A stretch of 64,000 nt of DNA from NCBI RefSeq assembly GCF_020740795.1, contig NC_067287.1, positions 34,403,501-34,467,500 of the forward strand. The letters are read 5' to 3'. Shown here piece by piece: positions 13,368 to 23,803 of the stretch; position 1 is the stretch's first letter, and each line of letters starts with the position of its first letter. The notes under the pieces are model-generated. The model searched no databases, was not told where the DNA came from, and saw only the letters and a program-made list of their open reading frames with translations. The position numbers and the translations under genes are program-made. The stretch comes from Apus apus. Lineage: Eukaryota; Chordata; Aves; Apodiformes; Apodidae.

Positions 13368-13881
13368 AAGTTTACCTCCTCTCAGTTGTAAGTAAAAATG
13401 TATTCACATCACAACATCTCCTTTGATGGCAGCAGGGAAAGATGTCTTGGTGGGAGGTCATGGGTGGGCCAGGTGGGTCTGATGGATGATTTGAGATGAC
13501 ACGTTCGAAGCCATCACTGCTGGTCCTACTTGAAGCAGCTGAACAGGCAGGTATCTCACACTGCTTTGGCTCATGCAGTGTGTCACATCTGGTCTCCAAG
13601 GTGTCAGTCTGGCACACTTGTAATTCTTTGGCAAAATACTGAGAGACTTTCTTCAGCCATTTGCATTTCTTTCGTAACAGGGCTTTCTTTTCCTAAATCA
13701 ATACTGGGCAAACGAGTGGAAATAAAACCTTTTTTGAAACTCACTTGTCTTAAATGAAAAATAACATTCAGCCTGAAAAAGAAGAAAATTCTGCTAGCAA
13801 ATGTATAATCAACTTTCCTTCTAGCCAAGCCTGCTGAAGGTATTGTACAGAGCTAACTAGTGTGCTGACAAGAACAGAGGC

Positions 13882-13907
13882 TTTATTATTATTAATATTA
13901 TTATTTG
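13882..13907. repeat. TTA-type microsatellite
   Basis: Imperfect tandem TTA/ATT units, about eight copies. Confidence 0.8.
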
Positions 13908-14579
13908 TTTACTACTGTTCCCATGATGCTGGCTCAGTTGTTTGTCTGAACAAGGAAGCTAACAAAAGGAAAGTGATAATAAAGAAAACAGTGTTTTCTT
14001 TATTATTATTTATACTGAAAACAAATTGAAAATAATGCAGCATAAAACTATGGATATTAAAAAAAATAAAAATAATTCACTGAGGCTGCATTTGTAAGGA
14101 CATGTCCTGGGTTTTTGCACAGCCAGAGAAATATGAAACATTGAATAATGTACCCTTTGGAGATGCTCAGGTATGATTTAGGAAACCATATATTCCCAGT
14201 GCACCACTGAGAATCATATAAAGAAATTATATCATGGTTTAATTTCCAGCATTATCTACTCGTATGAACTGTGCACAACATTATTTATGAACATCTTTTT
14301 TTCCCTACAAGCAATCACCACATAACACACACAGGGTGCAGACCTTAATGATACATCAAGAAATACTCCCAGAAGAGCTTGCTACTGAGGCTGTATTTTC
14401 TGATACTCAAAAATACATTCCCAAGCTCTTTTGTTAGAAATTCAATTTCATGATGCACCTAAAAAGTATGGGACAAGGAACGAAGCCAGCTCCTCACACA
14501 TTGGGAGACCCAGAGATGCCCACAGCACATGGAATTAATGACTCAGAAAGTCATGAGAAATGTGTCCAGTCCCTAACAC

Positions 14580-15325
14580 TTCAGCAGAAAGGACCTGAAG
14601 GTGCGGGTTGACACCTGGCATAACATAAGCCATCAGTAGCCCAGGTGGCCAAGAAGGCCAACATCATCCTGGCCTGCATCAGGAACAGCGTGGCCAGCAG
14701 GAGCACGGAAGTGGTTGTGCCCCTCTGCTCTGCACTGGTGAGGCAGCACCTCGAGTGCTGTGTTCAGTTCTGGGCCCCTCACTGTAAGAGGGACATTGAG
14801 GTGCTGGAGCATGTCCAGAGCAGAGCAATGAGGCTGGAGAAGGGTCTGGAGAGCAAGTTATATGAGGACAGGCTGAGGAAACTGGAAATGTTTAATCTGA
14901 AGAAAAAGAAGCTGAGGGGCGACCTCATTGCCCCCTACAACTACCTGAAAGGAGGGTGTAGGGACGAGGGTGTTGGCCTCTTGTCCCAAGTAAATAATGA
15001 CAGGACCAGAGGAAATAGTCTCAAGTTGTGCCAGGAGAGATTTAGACTGGATATTAGGAAGAATTTCTATTCTGAAAGAGTGGTCAGGCACTGAAACAGC
15101 TGCCCAGGGCGGTGGTGGAGTCACCATCCCTGGAGGTGTTCAAGAAACGTTGCACGTGTGGCACTTCACGGCAAGCTCTAATGACTGAGGTTATGGGAGT
15201 TTTTTGTGGGTGGTTGAAGGTTTTTTTCTGGGAGGGTTGGGGTTTTTTTGTTCTTTTGTTGTTGTTAGTGTTTGGACTCGGTGATCTCAGAGGTCCTTTC
15301 CAACCATGACATGTTTGTGATTCGT
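14580..15325 (+). mobile_element. CR1 LINE fragment with ORF2 C-terminus (copy 4)
   Basis: About 745 bases of CR1 on the plus strand. An open stretch of 149 codons (14645-15094) encodes the end of the CR1 reverse-transcriptase protein, with [18 protein letters not shown] from about 14729 and [18 protein letters not shown] further on. The frame then hits TGA where related copies have a Trp codon, in the 'HWNRLP' region. About one base is missing just after it, so VESPSLEVFKKR (from 15115) lies in another frame. The 3' part contains a G/T-rich expansion (15196-15274) and ends with GGTGATCTCAGAGGTCC...TTTGTGATTC. It is 5'-truncated and inactive. Confidence 0.96.
15196..15274. repeat. G/T-rich low-complexity insertion inside CR1 copy 4
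   Basis: Runs of T6-T7 separated by GGG or TTG interrupt the expected CR1 3' region between the ORF2 end and the GGTGATCTCAGAGG block. They are probably a simple-sequence expansion after insertion. Confidence 0.75.
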
Positions 15326-16185
15326 CGTACCAGTATTTGATGCCAATTAATGTGTACCAGGCATTAATGATAACTACAGTGTAACCTTCTTTGCTGCACT
15401 GCTTCATATTTTAAGTTTAATAAAATTTCATGTCCTCAGGACTACAAGGTCAGTTCAAAAACTAAACCAAAAATTAAATCAGTTGAATCTTAAACAGATA
15501 TATATGATCCATTTACCTCACTTAAGCAAAAAGGTCATTTGCACACGAAATGTTGTGGCTGATCTGGAACAAAACAGACTGCTCTCACAGTCTGAAGTGT
15601 AAGACGAGATTTTACAAAATAGCAGGAGGAGGAACCACTCTACCACCTCTTTCATCATTTGATAGCTCACACTATAAATCTTCAATCTCATCTCCTACAA
15701 GACGTGAAGCTCCCTGTCTAGATTTCCAGGCATTGTAGCTCAAGGCACTTGAGGATGAGGAAGCAAGTAGGTGGAACAAGGGCTCTTCAGCTCCTCTGGA
15801 GTAACTGAGGAACTTGCTGTGAACAGCTCAGTGCATTCGCCAGGACAAGCAGGGCAGGTGCTGGCTGGGCTCAGCTGCCAGGGGAGTGAAGCAGTTCCTG
15901 TGCTTGACAGCTGTCACCCTCTGTGCACAAGTGTCACAGTGTCACTGTGAGGTGGTGACAACCTGAATCCCCTTCTGGTACATCACACCCCACTCTAAAT
16001 GCAGGAAGGGCAAAACAACATCCTGTCAGACACAGGCTGCCTGGTGCTGATCACCCTAGGAGATGTGCTCGAGCCCTGCTCTGAGCCAAGCCAGGATTGT
16101 ATTTTCTTTCAGAGGAAAACTGTTGGTTTGTACATTGCAGGATTACAACACTGCACCATTATGTCCTTAGGAAGAAATCATTTTC
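15326..16185. other. Unique sequence between CR1 copies 4 and 5
   Basis: About 860 bases. I see no gene, RNA or repeat that I can name. GC is slightly raised at 15730-16080 but CpG is low. Confidence 0.5.
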
Positions 16186-16374
16186 AGTGAGGGTGGCAAG
16201 GCACCAGCACAGGTTGGGAAGCTGTGGCTGCCCCATCCCTGGAAGCCTTCAAGGCCACGTTGGATAGGGCTTGAAGCAACCTGGTCTAGTGGGAGGTGTC
16301 CCTGCCATGCAGGGGGGTTGGTGCTCAGTGATCTTAATGGTCCCATCCAACCCAAACCATTCCATGAGGCTATA
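16186..16374 (+). mobile_element. CR1 LINE 3'-end fragment (copy 5)
   Basis: The segment begins at AGGGTGGCAAGGCACC and passes through the typical 'ccatccctggaagccttcaa' region. It then has the 'acctggtctagtgggaggtg' variant and ends in CCAACCCAAACCATTCC. This is the last part of ORF2 plus the 3' UTR of a CR1 of a different subfamily from copies 2 and 7. The terminal octamers are decayed. Confidence 0.93.
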
Positions 16375-18527
16375 ACAACAAATTTATGTATGATATAAAC
16401 AGCAGACACCGGTGAGGGAAGATAAGCCGTGTATGAAAAGAGTTCACAATTCCTTTGCTTGTCTGCTGTGCTGGTGTCTGGAATAAAGATGAGGTACCAA
16501 GTATAAAAGACTTAGGAGTCTGGAAGAATGAGGAGGAATGTGTCTCCCTGGTACCTGGAGCTCTGTTTCTAAGGGTGAGGAATTTGAAATCTGTCTGCTA
16601 GATTCCATCCTTGTAACCTGGTTGTCTAATAGCACCCTGTGGCACTGTGAAGTGGTACAGATGTTAATAAACTGGAAGCTCAGATAAAAAATAAATACGA
16701 GGAGAGACTATACAAATGGAAACGTCAACTTGAAATGATCTAAGGAGGAAGGCAGTGATGTAATTCAAGTACTTCAACTCTGCTATAGAAATCGTAAGGT
16801 TAACTGAAGTTGCTATGTTCATCATTAAAAAAATAGGCATTTAATTGTTAAATAAAAAGCTAATTCAGAGCAGATATTTCTAAGTACTTCTTTGTGTACA
16901 GAGTTACAGTGAAATAATAGCCTTACCAAACAAAGACATTCCTAGTTCATTCAAGAAAGAAGTAAAAAGAAAACACACAAACAATAGGCTGTAGACTGAA
17001 CCTGGATATCTTATTTTTAGGTGCCTGAATGACAGCCATTATAAAAATGCTTTTCCAGATCTCGCTCTACCTTTAAGTTCCATGAATTCATAACACCCAC
17101 TCTGGCAAAAACAGAACTATATCCCATGCTTGCCTCAGAAAATATAGCTGAAAGATGTCTCCTCAGCCACACAAATCCAGGCTCTTGGTATACCAGCTCT
17201 AATAAAAGCCTGTGAAAACAGATGTTTTTTTCAAGCATTCCTGACCAAAATAGTCACTAGTCTTCTCTGTGTGCTATGCTTGTTTCGCAAAATGGGCTTC
17301 GAAAAAAACAGACGTCATAACAAAGTTCAATTTCCTGAGCAAATTTTGGGAACTAAATAATTGTAAGCTTCAGTTCATTTCCTGTGCCAAACTGTGGCAT
17401 GTCTCTATTTATTTTCCATTTGAGTCCTGTAATGCCATTAATACCCACTTACAAAGGTTTAGAAGACTAGCTATGGTCTTCTTCAGAAGCAATATAAGTT
17501 TCCATGAAAACAGTGTATTTTTCACTATAGAAGAAGAAATCAGAACTTGAATGACAGAGCAGATACTGAGATCAAATACAGCAGGTTAGCAAAACCTGCT
17601 TGGATTTCAAAATAGGAGATTTTAAGAGTCAGTTTTCCCTGACTTCTTCGCTGTCCCTGCATCAAGCATCAGGAACTGTTCCCTTAGGCTCACATAACCT
17701 ACTTTGTACCTCTACTGCCCAGCAAAAAAACTGAACAACAAATTCAGCAAATACTCCAACACAGATCCAACACCATCAACAACTGTTTTCCAGTTTTACC
17801 TACCCTAGGTCAGCCTTTTCCATGCAATGAGGTCATGGAAGGAACGAAGCGCTGCCAATGGCATCTCATTCACGGAACTCACTTCAGGTATTTCCCAAGG
17901 TCAAGAATTTTTGTCAGTCATACCTTCACAGGCTGGAGCATGGTGCTTCCTCCAATAGTCCTGTGGGCCAGACAATTCATTCCATCCTGCAGCATTGCCT
18001 CTGTCATCGTTGGCCTTCCATGTCATACCCAACACCGCTGAAATAAAGAGAAGTTTTAAATTACAACTAACTCCCTAGGGTCCTCCTTTGGAAGAGTCCT
18101 GTTTCCCAAAATTAGTGCTGATACCCTGACATGCAGAATACTTGGCATCCACACAGTGCATATGTTAGCATCAATGCCAACAGAAAAATTCAAACTATTC
18201 ATTTGAAAATGAAGTTTTCAAACTTTCCAATTTTCCCTCAGAGATGGGAGCCAAAATGTTTTGTTGCCTGAAGGAGATCAAGAGCATCATTGTGATTTCT
18301 TCATTTTATTCCTCTAAACAATTACCATCTGACAGGTTTTAAAAGTAATTTCAAACAAAACCTGAATACCCAAAGGCACAGCTGTATTACCATGCCAGAG
18401 AGCTCTGCTCAGGCCCTTGCACACTATCAACTGGACTTTTGTGGCAGTTCCTATGCCAGCAAAAAGGGACTATTTCTTCAGTGTATGATTAATATCTCTT
18501 CAAAAAGTTCCACCATAGTGTAACCGT
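16375..18527. other. Unique AT-rich non-coding sequence
   Basis: About 2.15 kb. AATAAA-like signals occur by composition. No gene, tRNA or transposon can be supported. Confidence 0.5.
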
Positions 18528-18667
18528 TGTGGAGTCTCCCTCTGTGGAGATACTCAAAGGCCATCTGAGCATGGTTCTGGGCAGCCACCTCTAGGTGGCC
18601 CTGCTTGAGCTTGGACAAGATGACCTCCAGAGGTCCCTTGCAGCCTCAACCATTCTGTGATCCTGTA
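18528..18667 (+). mobile_element. CR1 LINE 3'-end fragment (copy 6)
   Basis: Starts at GTTGTGGAGTCTCCCTCTG (end of ORF2, VVESPS region). It continues through GGTGGCCCTGCTTGAGC and GATGACCTCCAGAGGTCCC and ends with ATTCTGTGATCCTGT. The pattern is diagnostic for a 5'-truncated CR1. Confidence 0.92.
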
Positions 18668-20929
18668 AAAGCCCAATGTATAATAATTAAAGGCTTAGTA
18701 GGCTTTAGTAGGCAACATGAAGTACTTTCTACTGGATGGTTCCCCTATAGGTTGCAGGTTTCTTCATTTATCAGGCCTTAACCTGTGTCTGTCTTCTCCA
18801 TTTAGACCTTCATGATGGCACCTGAGCTGTCTGCAAGGCCCATGTGGGTTGTGTGTACCAAACTATTCAGCAGATGTAACATTTAAGATTCCCCATAGGG
18901 AGCTTGATACCTTGACTTGTTGAGTGGTAATTTTGAAGTAGTTACTCTGAGGGATATTATTCTTCAGGTTTCAAAAAGCAAGAAGCCAAACAAGGATAAA
19001 GGTCCAGTGGTACCCACGCCTACAATGACAGGAGCTGATGATGGGCCATCTGACCCCTACGTGGGATTTTTTACTTGCTCTCTAAAAGAAGCAAAAAACC
19101 CTCCCTTTTGCCTACCAATATGGCTTGGTGGACAAGGGTTTCCAGAATAATTACAATGTTATTCAAAAAAAAAAAAATCCTCTAAATTTATATAATCATC
19201 AACTATGTGAAGTCTATATCCTGGTTCTCTATATGAACACCCACTAATTCAAGATGACAGGCCCATAATATGGCTTTCAGACAGGCTTGGGAAACAGCAT
19301 CTGCCTTCTCAGCAATCCTTCCAGAAAACACAATGCCCACATTTGCTGTTGCACCTGTCAAATGTGCTGTAAAAAAGCTCCTCACTTTTGGTGGCCTTCA
19401 TCAGGTTGTGCTTCAGGGCTGCGGTGCAAGGTGACCTCTCTGATACCACGGGGCAGAGCAGCAACCAGCTCAACACATCTCCAACAAGTGGCTTCTGAAA
19501 ACTGGGCAGTGAACATGTGTGCCAAAGGAAAGCCATGAAGGAGCAGGGATTCTTTTCTGGGTCCAAAATGTTCCTGTTCACATGAAAACTGAAATGCTGG
19601 CATTGCTTTCTTACCCTAAAGCAACTGATCTCATCTAAACCTCATTACACATTCCTACAGGAATTGTAAGGGTGAAAGCACAGGACACTTGGGGAAAAAG
19701 AAATGCAAATAAAATTTAGGGTTTCCAGGGTAGGGTTTATCACTTTCTTCTAGACCATTAATTACACATCTCATGCATCTGATCTGACAGTTTTGTAGTG
19801 CTTTGTATCTTCAGTGAATCCTTTTCCTGGGAGAGAGGAAAGAAATTGAAAGCTTGCCAGGGTTAAAACTGAGGAAGAGAAATCCCTTCTCAGGATAATA
19901 TACTTTTTTCAAGTCTATACAACTGCTGGCCACAATTTTCCAAGTGAAAATTTTTGTCTAAAACTAGGAGCCTAACCTCACAGTTCAGAAACATAAAGAA
20001 GAAGCTTGATGTAGTCCCAGCAATGCCAGAGAAGTGCTGAGTGCTGTGCTGTTTGACAAAGCAAGCCAGAAGATGGCAGGTACGACATTTTCAAGTCTTC
20101 ATGAGGATATCGTTGCTGAAAACTCTCTGGTTAGTTGGAGAGCAGAGCTGTGGTTATCTTACAGGAGGAAAAGGAAAATGGATAACTTAGATGCTAAAAT
20201 TGAGGTCTAGGACAACTTGCTTCCCACATAACTCTCAATCTGAGTTTTGAAACTTTAGCTGTAAAATGGTAATAACATTTTCTCCCACCATTTCTGCTAA
20301 GGCCAGAGGGTCTTCAAAACCCAGTTCCCTTACAATGTTTGTGAAATGGGTATGCCCAGATACTGCTTCAGTGTACACCAGAAAAACATAACACCAGGCT
20401 AGAGAAAACAGACTGGTGCTGAAGGCCTGCTTCTTGAAATCAGACCTGATTATTGGAAGAAAAATCCATCTTAGTTCCTTATCTCCTTGGCTCTCCCTCT
20501 CCCCCTCCCTGCAGTTTGGCTTTGTTTGGTGCTTAGCCCTGGGAAATGGACCTGTAGGTTTTCCCCAAGCAGTTTGCTCTATGTCCTTCTTCCACCTACA
20601 CAAACTGTAAGTGAAATAGTGTGGCTCTGTGATGTTGGTGAACAGGTGGCTGTGGGCTTTGGTTCCTTTGCTTGTTTTAGGACCTTAAAATGGTGGAAAA
20701 TTTAACCTTAGGACCTGGCTGAGCACCCTCCTGGTGCATCACAGAACAGGTCCTGTTTATGGCAAAATCATTATGGATGTAATTCTTAACTAACTGAATA
20801 AACAAAAACCAGTAACTGATGTAAATCACCTCTGGACAAGGCAATGGGTTAAAAGGAACAATCAGACCTATAACCAGGCACTAGAAGCTGATTGCCCAAG
20901 AAACTTGGCTGTACAGCACAAATGAGCTA
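18668..20929. other. Unique non-coding sequence
   Basis: About 2.3 kb with an A-run at 19167-19178. Several frames of 60-120 codons overlap on both strands (for example around 19300-19600 and 20235-20610) and cancel out as candidates. No recognisable gene. Confidence 0.5.
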
Positions 20930-21290
20930 AAAATGTGTCCTTGAGGTGAACTTAACTAATTATAATATGAAAACCAGACCTCCAGAAGCTAGATATCCAC
21001 CTCCACTTGAAGACCCTCAGCCAATGATCAGCTTTAAGCTGAGGGATTGTAAGCAGCAGTAAAAGCAGTGAGAAATGAACATGCAAAACATAGTTAATTT
21101 ACAATGTTTCAATGTACGACCCTTGCAAGACTGTGTGTGCTGGCTGTGCAGGAACACCCCCCAGCACCCCTTTCTGTACAGAACTGCTAATAAATCCCTC
21201 ATACCTGGATTCTGTGTGTTCCTGGCTTGCACACTGCATAGACAAACCCCCTTTTGGGACTCCGTTGCCTCACCCAGTTTTGAGCTTATT
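20930..21290 (+). mobile_element. Possible solo LTR of an endogenous retrovirus
   Basis: The stretch resembles the layout of a retroviral LTR. It has a CCAAT box at 21021-21025, then an AATAAA polyadenylation signal at 21189-21194 with a C/T-rich lead. A U5-like C/T-rich end follows, with TTTTGGGACTCCGTTGCC near 21250-21268. I could not find a secure TG...CA pair with a target-site duplication, and no internal retroviral gene is next to it. The boundaries are estimates and the call rests on resemblance of architecture only. An ordinary unique sequence with chance signals is the alternative. Confidence 0.3.
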
Positions 21291-23039
21291 GGTTTATGGG
21301 AGAGATTTTAGGCTTTGAAACTCACCTCCTCAGATGTACTGCCTATTAATAGGAAGCTCGATGATCAGTAGGCTCCTGCCCTATGACTTGGATTTAAGTC
21401 TGTCTCCCTCATCTGTGCTCAGGAACATGGTTGGAGCTGCCGAGCACCGTTGCCAGCTCCTGGTTTGCAGAACGTGGGAGGTAGCATGGGCAGCAGTCAC
21501 TCCTAGTAAGAGTTTGCAGGCTCTCCTTGTTTTTGAAGCATCCAGCATCAACCTTCTGCAGTTGACCCTTGCTGGGTTTAACAAGTATCTTTTCTTCAGC
21601 AGCTTCTCCTCTCATCTCACACTTGCGTGAAATTGTTGTTGACGAGGTGAGACCCTTGGAGGAGCCGCCTGCTGCAGAGGACCTTTAGCTTAAATGAAAA
21701 TGACAGCACTCCAGCAAGGCCAAGCCGAAGTTGTTTGGCAACGCAGAGATTCACAAAGAGAAGCAATTCTTGCTGCTGTCATAAAACATCACTTTTTCCA
21801 GCCGTCGGTGCCACCGGCACCGCGGGGAAGGGAGCAGTTGCTGGCACCGCCTGCTGGTAAAGGCCTTGAAGTGAAAAAATAGAGGGGGATTAAAAGGAAA
21901 ATAAACAGTCTATGATTATCTTTTAGATGTGCATGTATCAGTGCCACACGAATGACAGTTCTCCCGCTGCACTGGGAGGGAAGGAGCCCGGGAGGAACTA
22001 CAAGGTACAGCCCGTTTGTTCCCTGCAGCCCACGGATGATGCTTCCCGCCGGCTGTTCTGCTCTCTGCAGGGAAAAATGCACTAGGATGTGGTGCAATGG
22101 GAGGACAGAAAGGGAGTCACAGCCAAGTGCTGGAAATAGAAAGTCCTGACAGAGGACTTGCCTGTCTGAGAGGAATTCAGGATAGATGGATCTATGTCCA
22201 CATTCCAGAAGAATTAAAACCAAAAAAAAGCCTGTACTGTAGTACCGTGAGTCACTGTAAGTCTGATCCAGATCTCATCACATAGGAACACTTCATTTTA
22301 CTCTGCTGGGAATTAAAGCAAGCACTAGGCAAAGTGTATTGACAGGGAAGTTTGATTCTTGATGGAAACTTTCCTGATCTAACTGTAAAACTGTCTTTCC
22401 TCAGAGGGATGTGATGCAGTTGACCTAGACTTGAGTGCAGCCTCCTGGTTTTTTCTGAGCTTGGACTTGGAGTCAGAAAGATCCTGCAGATAAATAGCAT
22501 CTTAGTTTAAAATTTTTTCCTTGATCATTTCCATTTTTCATTGATCCTGATTGAAAGATAAGTGTGAATCTTGGATTAGGCTCTGACATCAGAAGAAGAG
22601 ATAAACAGTGTTATATTTAATTAGTTTTGGTTGGGTTCTCTGCATAAATCAAGTCCAGAAGAGGCTGTAGCTAAGACATTTAACTCCCCTCCTTTCACCC
22701 GACAGTATAAACAGAGCGAGATCAAAATTATTTTAGGCTCATTTATAGATTGTCACAGGGGATCATAAAGAAATTCACCACTGCCTATGTCAGAATCAGG
22801 AGAAGTAATCAGACTCACAACCAGACAAACCAGGAAATGCTGGAGTCCCAGAGCCCTTGCCCCACATCTCTTCCTGGACAGTGCATGGGTCGTCTCCATG
22901 CTGGCCTATAGGACAAGTGACAGCCTGAATCTGGTCTGCCTAGAGGGGAAGATGTCTGAAAAGCAGTCACTCCCTTGAGAAGACTATCCTGTTTGAGGCA
23001 GTAGTCAGCAACTTTCAAGCTTCCAGACAATGATGCTGA
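21291..23039. other. Unique sequence with a small GC-rich patch
   Basis: Mostly AT-rich, but 21640-22080 is locally richer in GC and CpG (a cluster at about 21800-21850). No open frame there can be tied to a known protein. No interspersed repeat is visible. Confidence 0.5.
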
Positions 23040-23803
23040 TTCAACAAGGGCAAGTGTAGAGTCTTGCATCTGGGGAAGAACAACCCCATGTACCAGTACA
23101 GGCTGGGGGCTCAGCTACTGGAGAGCAGGGTAGGAGAAAGGGACCTGGGGGTCCTGGTGGAAAAGAGGATGACCATGAGCCAGCAATGTGCCCTTGTGGC
23201 CAAGAAGGCCAATGGCATCCTGGGGTGCATTAGAAAGGGGGTGGTTAGTAGGTCAAGGGAGGTTCTCCTCCCCCTCTGTTCTGCCTTGGTGAGGCCGCAT
23301 CTGGAATATTGTGTCCAGTTCTGGGCCCCTCAGTTCAAGAAGGACAGGGAACTGCTTGAAAGAGTCCAGCACAGAGCCACAGAGATGATGGAGTGGAACA
23401 TCTCCCTGATGGGGCAATGCTGGGGGAGCTGGGTCTCTTGAGCTTGGAGGAGACTGAGGGGCGACCTCATTCATATTTATAAATATGTTAAGGGCGAGTG
23501 TCAGGAGGACAGAGCCAGGCTTTGTTCAGTGATGTCCAGTGATAGGACAAGGGGCAATGGGTGCAAACTGGAACACAGGAGGTTCCACGTAAACATCAGA
23601 ATAACCTTCCTTATTGTGAGAGTGACAGAGCACTGGGACAGGCTGCCCAGAGAGGCTGTGGAGTCTCCTTCTCTGGAGACATTCAAAACCCACCTGGACT
23701 TGTTCCTGTGTGATGTGCTCTGGGTGATCCTGCTCTGGCAGGGGGGTTGGACTAGGTGATGTTTCCAGGTCCCTTCCAGCCCCTAAGATTCTGTGATTGT
23801 GTG
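23040..23803 (+). mobile_element. CR1 LINE fragment with long ORF2 remnant (copy 7)
   Basis: This is the best-preserved CR1 in the window. From 23040 the plus frame reads [14 protein letters not shown] and continues without a stop to about 23438. It includes [18 protein letters not shown] and, from about 23280, [22 protein letters not shown] at 23439-23441 sits in a locally out-of-frame patch. After it the same frame resumes with [21 protein letters not shown] and [15 protein letters not shown] to 23759. The tail has CAGGGGGGTTGGACTAGGTG and ends in ATTCTGTGATTGTGTG. It lacks the endonuclease and the catalytic part of the reverse transcriptase, so it cannot move on its own. Confidence 0.97.

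Larger units (their letters stand above)
13117..14579. other. Unique AT-rich sequence with simple repeats
   Basis: Contains an A/C-rich run at 13335-13367 and a TTA microsatellite-like stretch at 13882-13907. No gene or interspersed repeat is recognisable. Confidence 0.5.
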
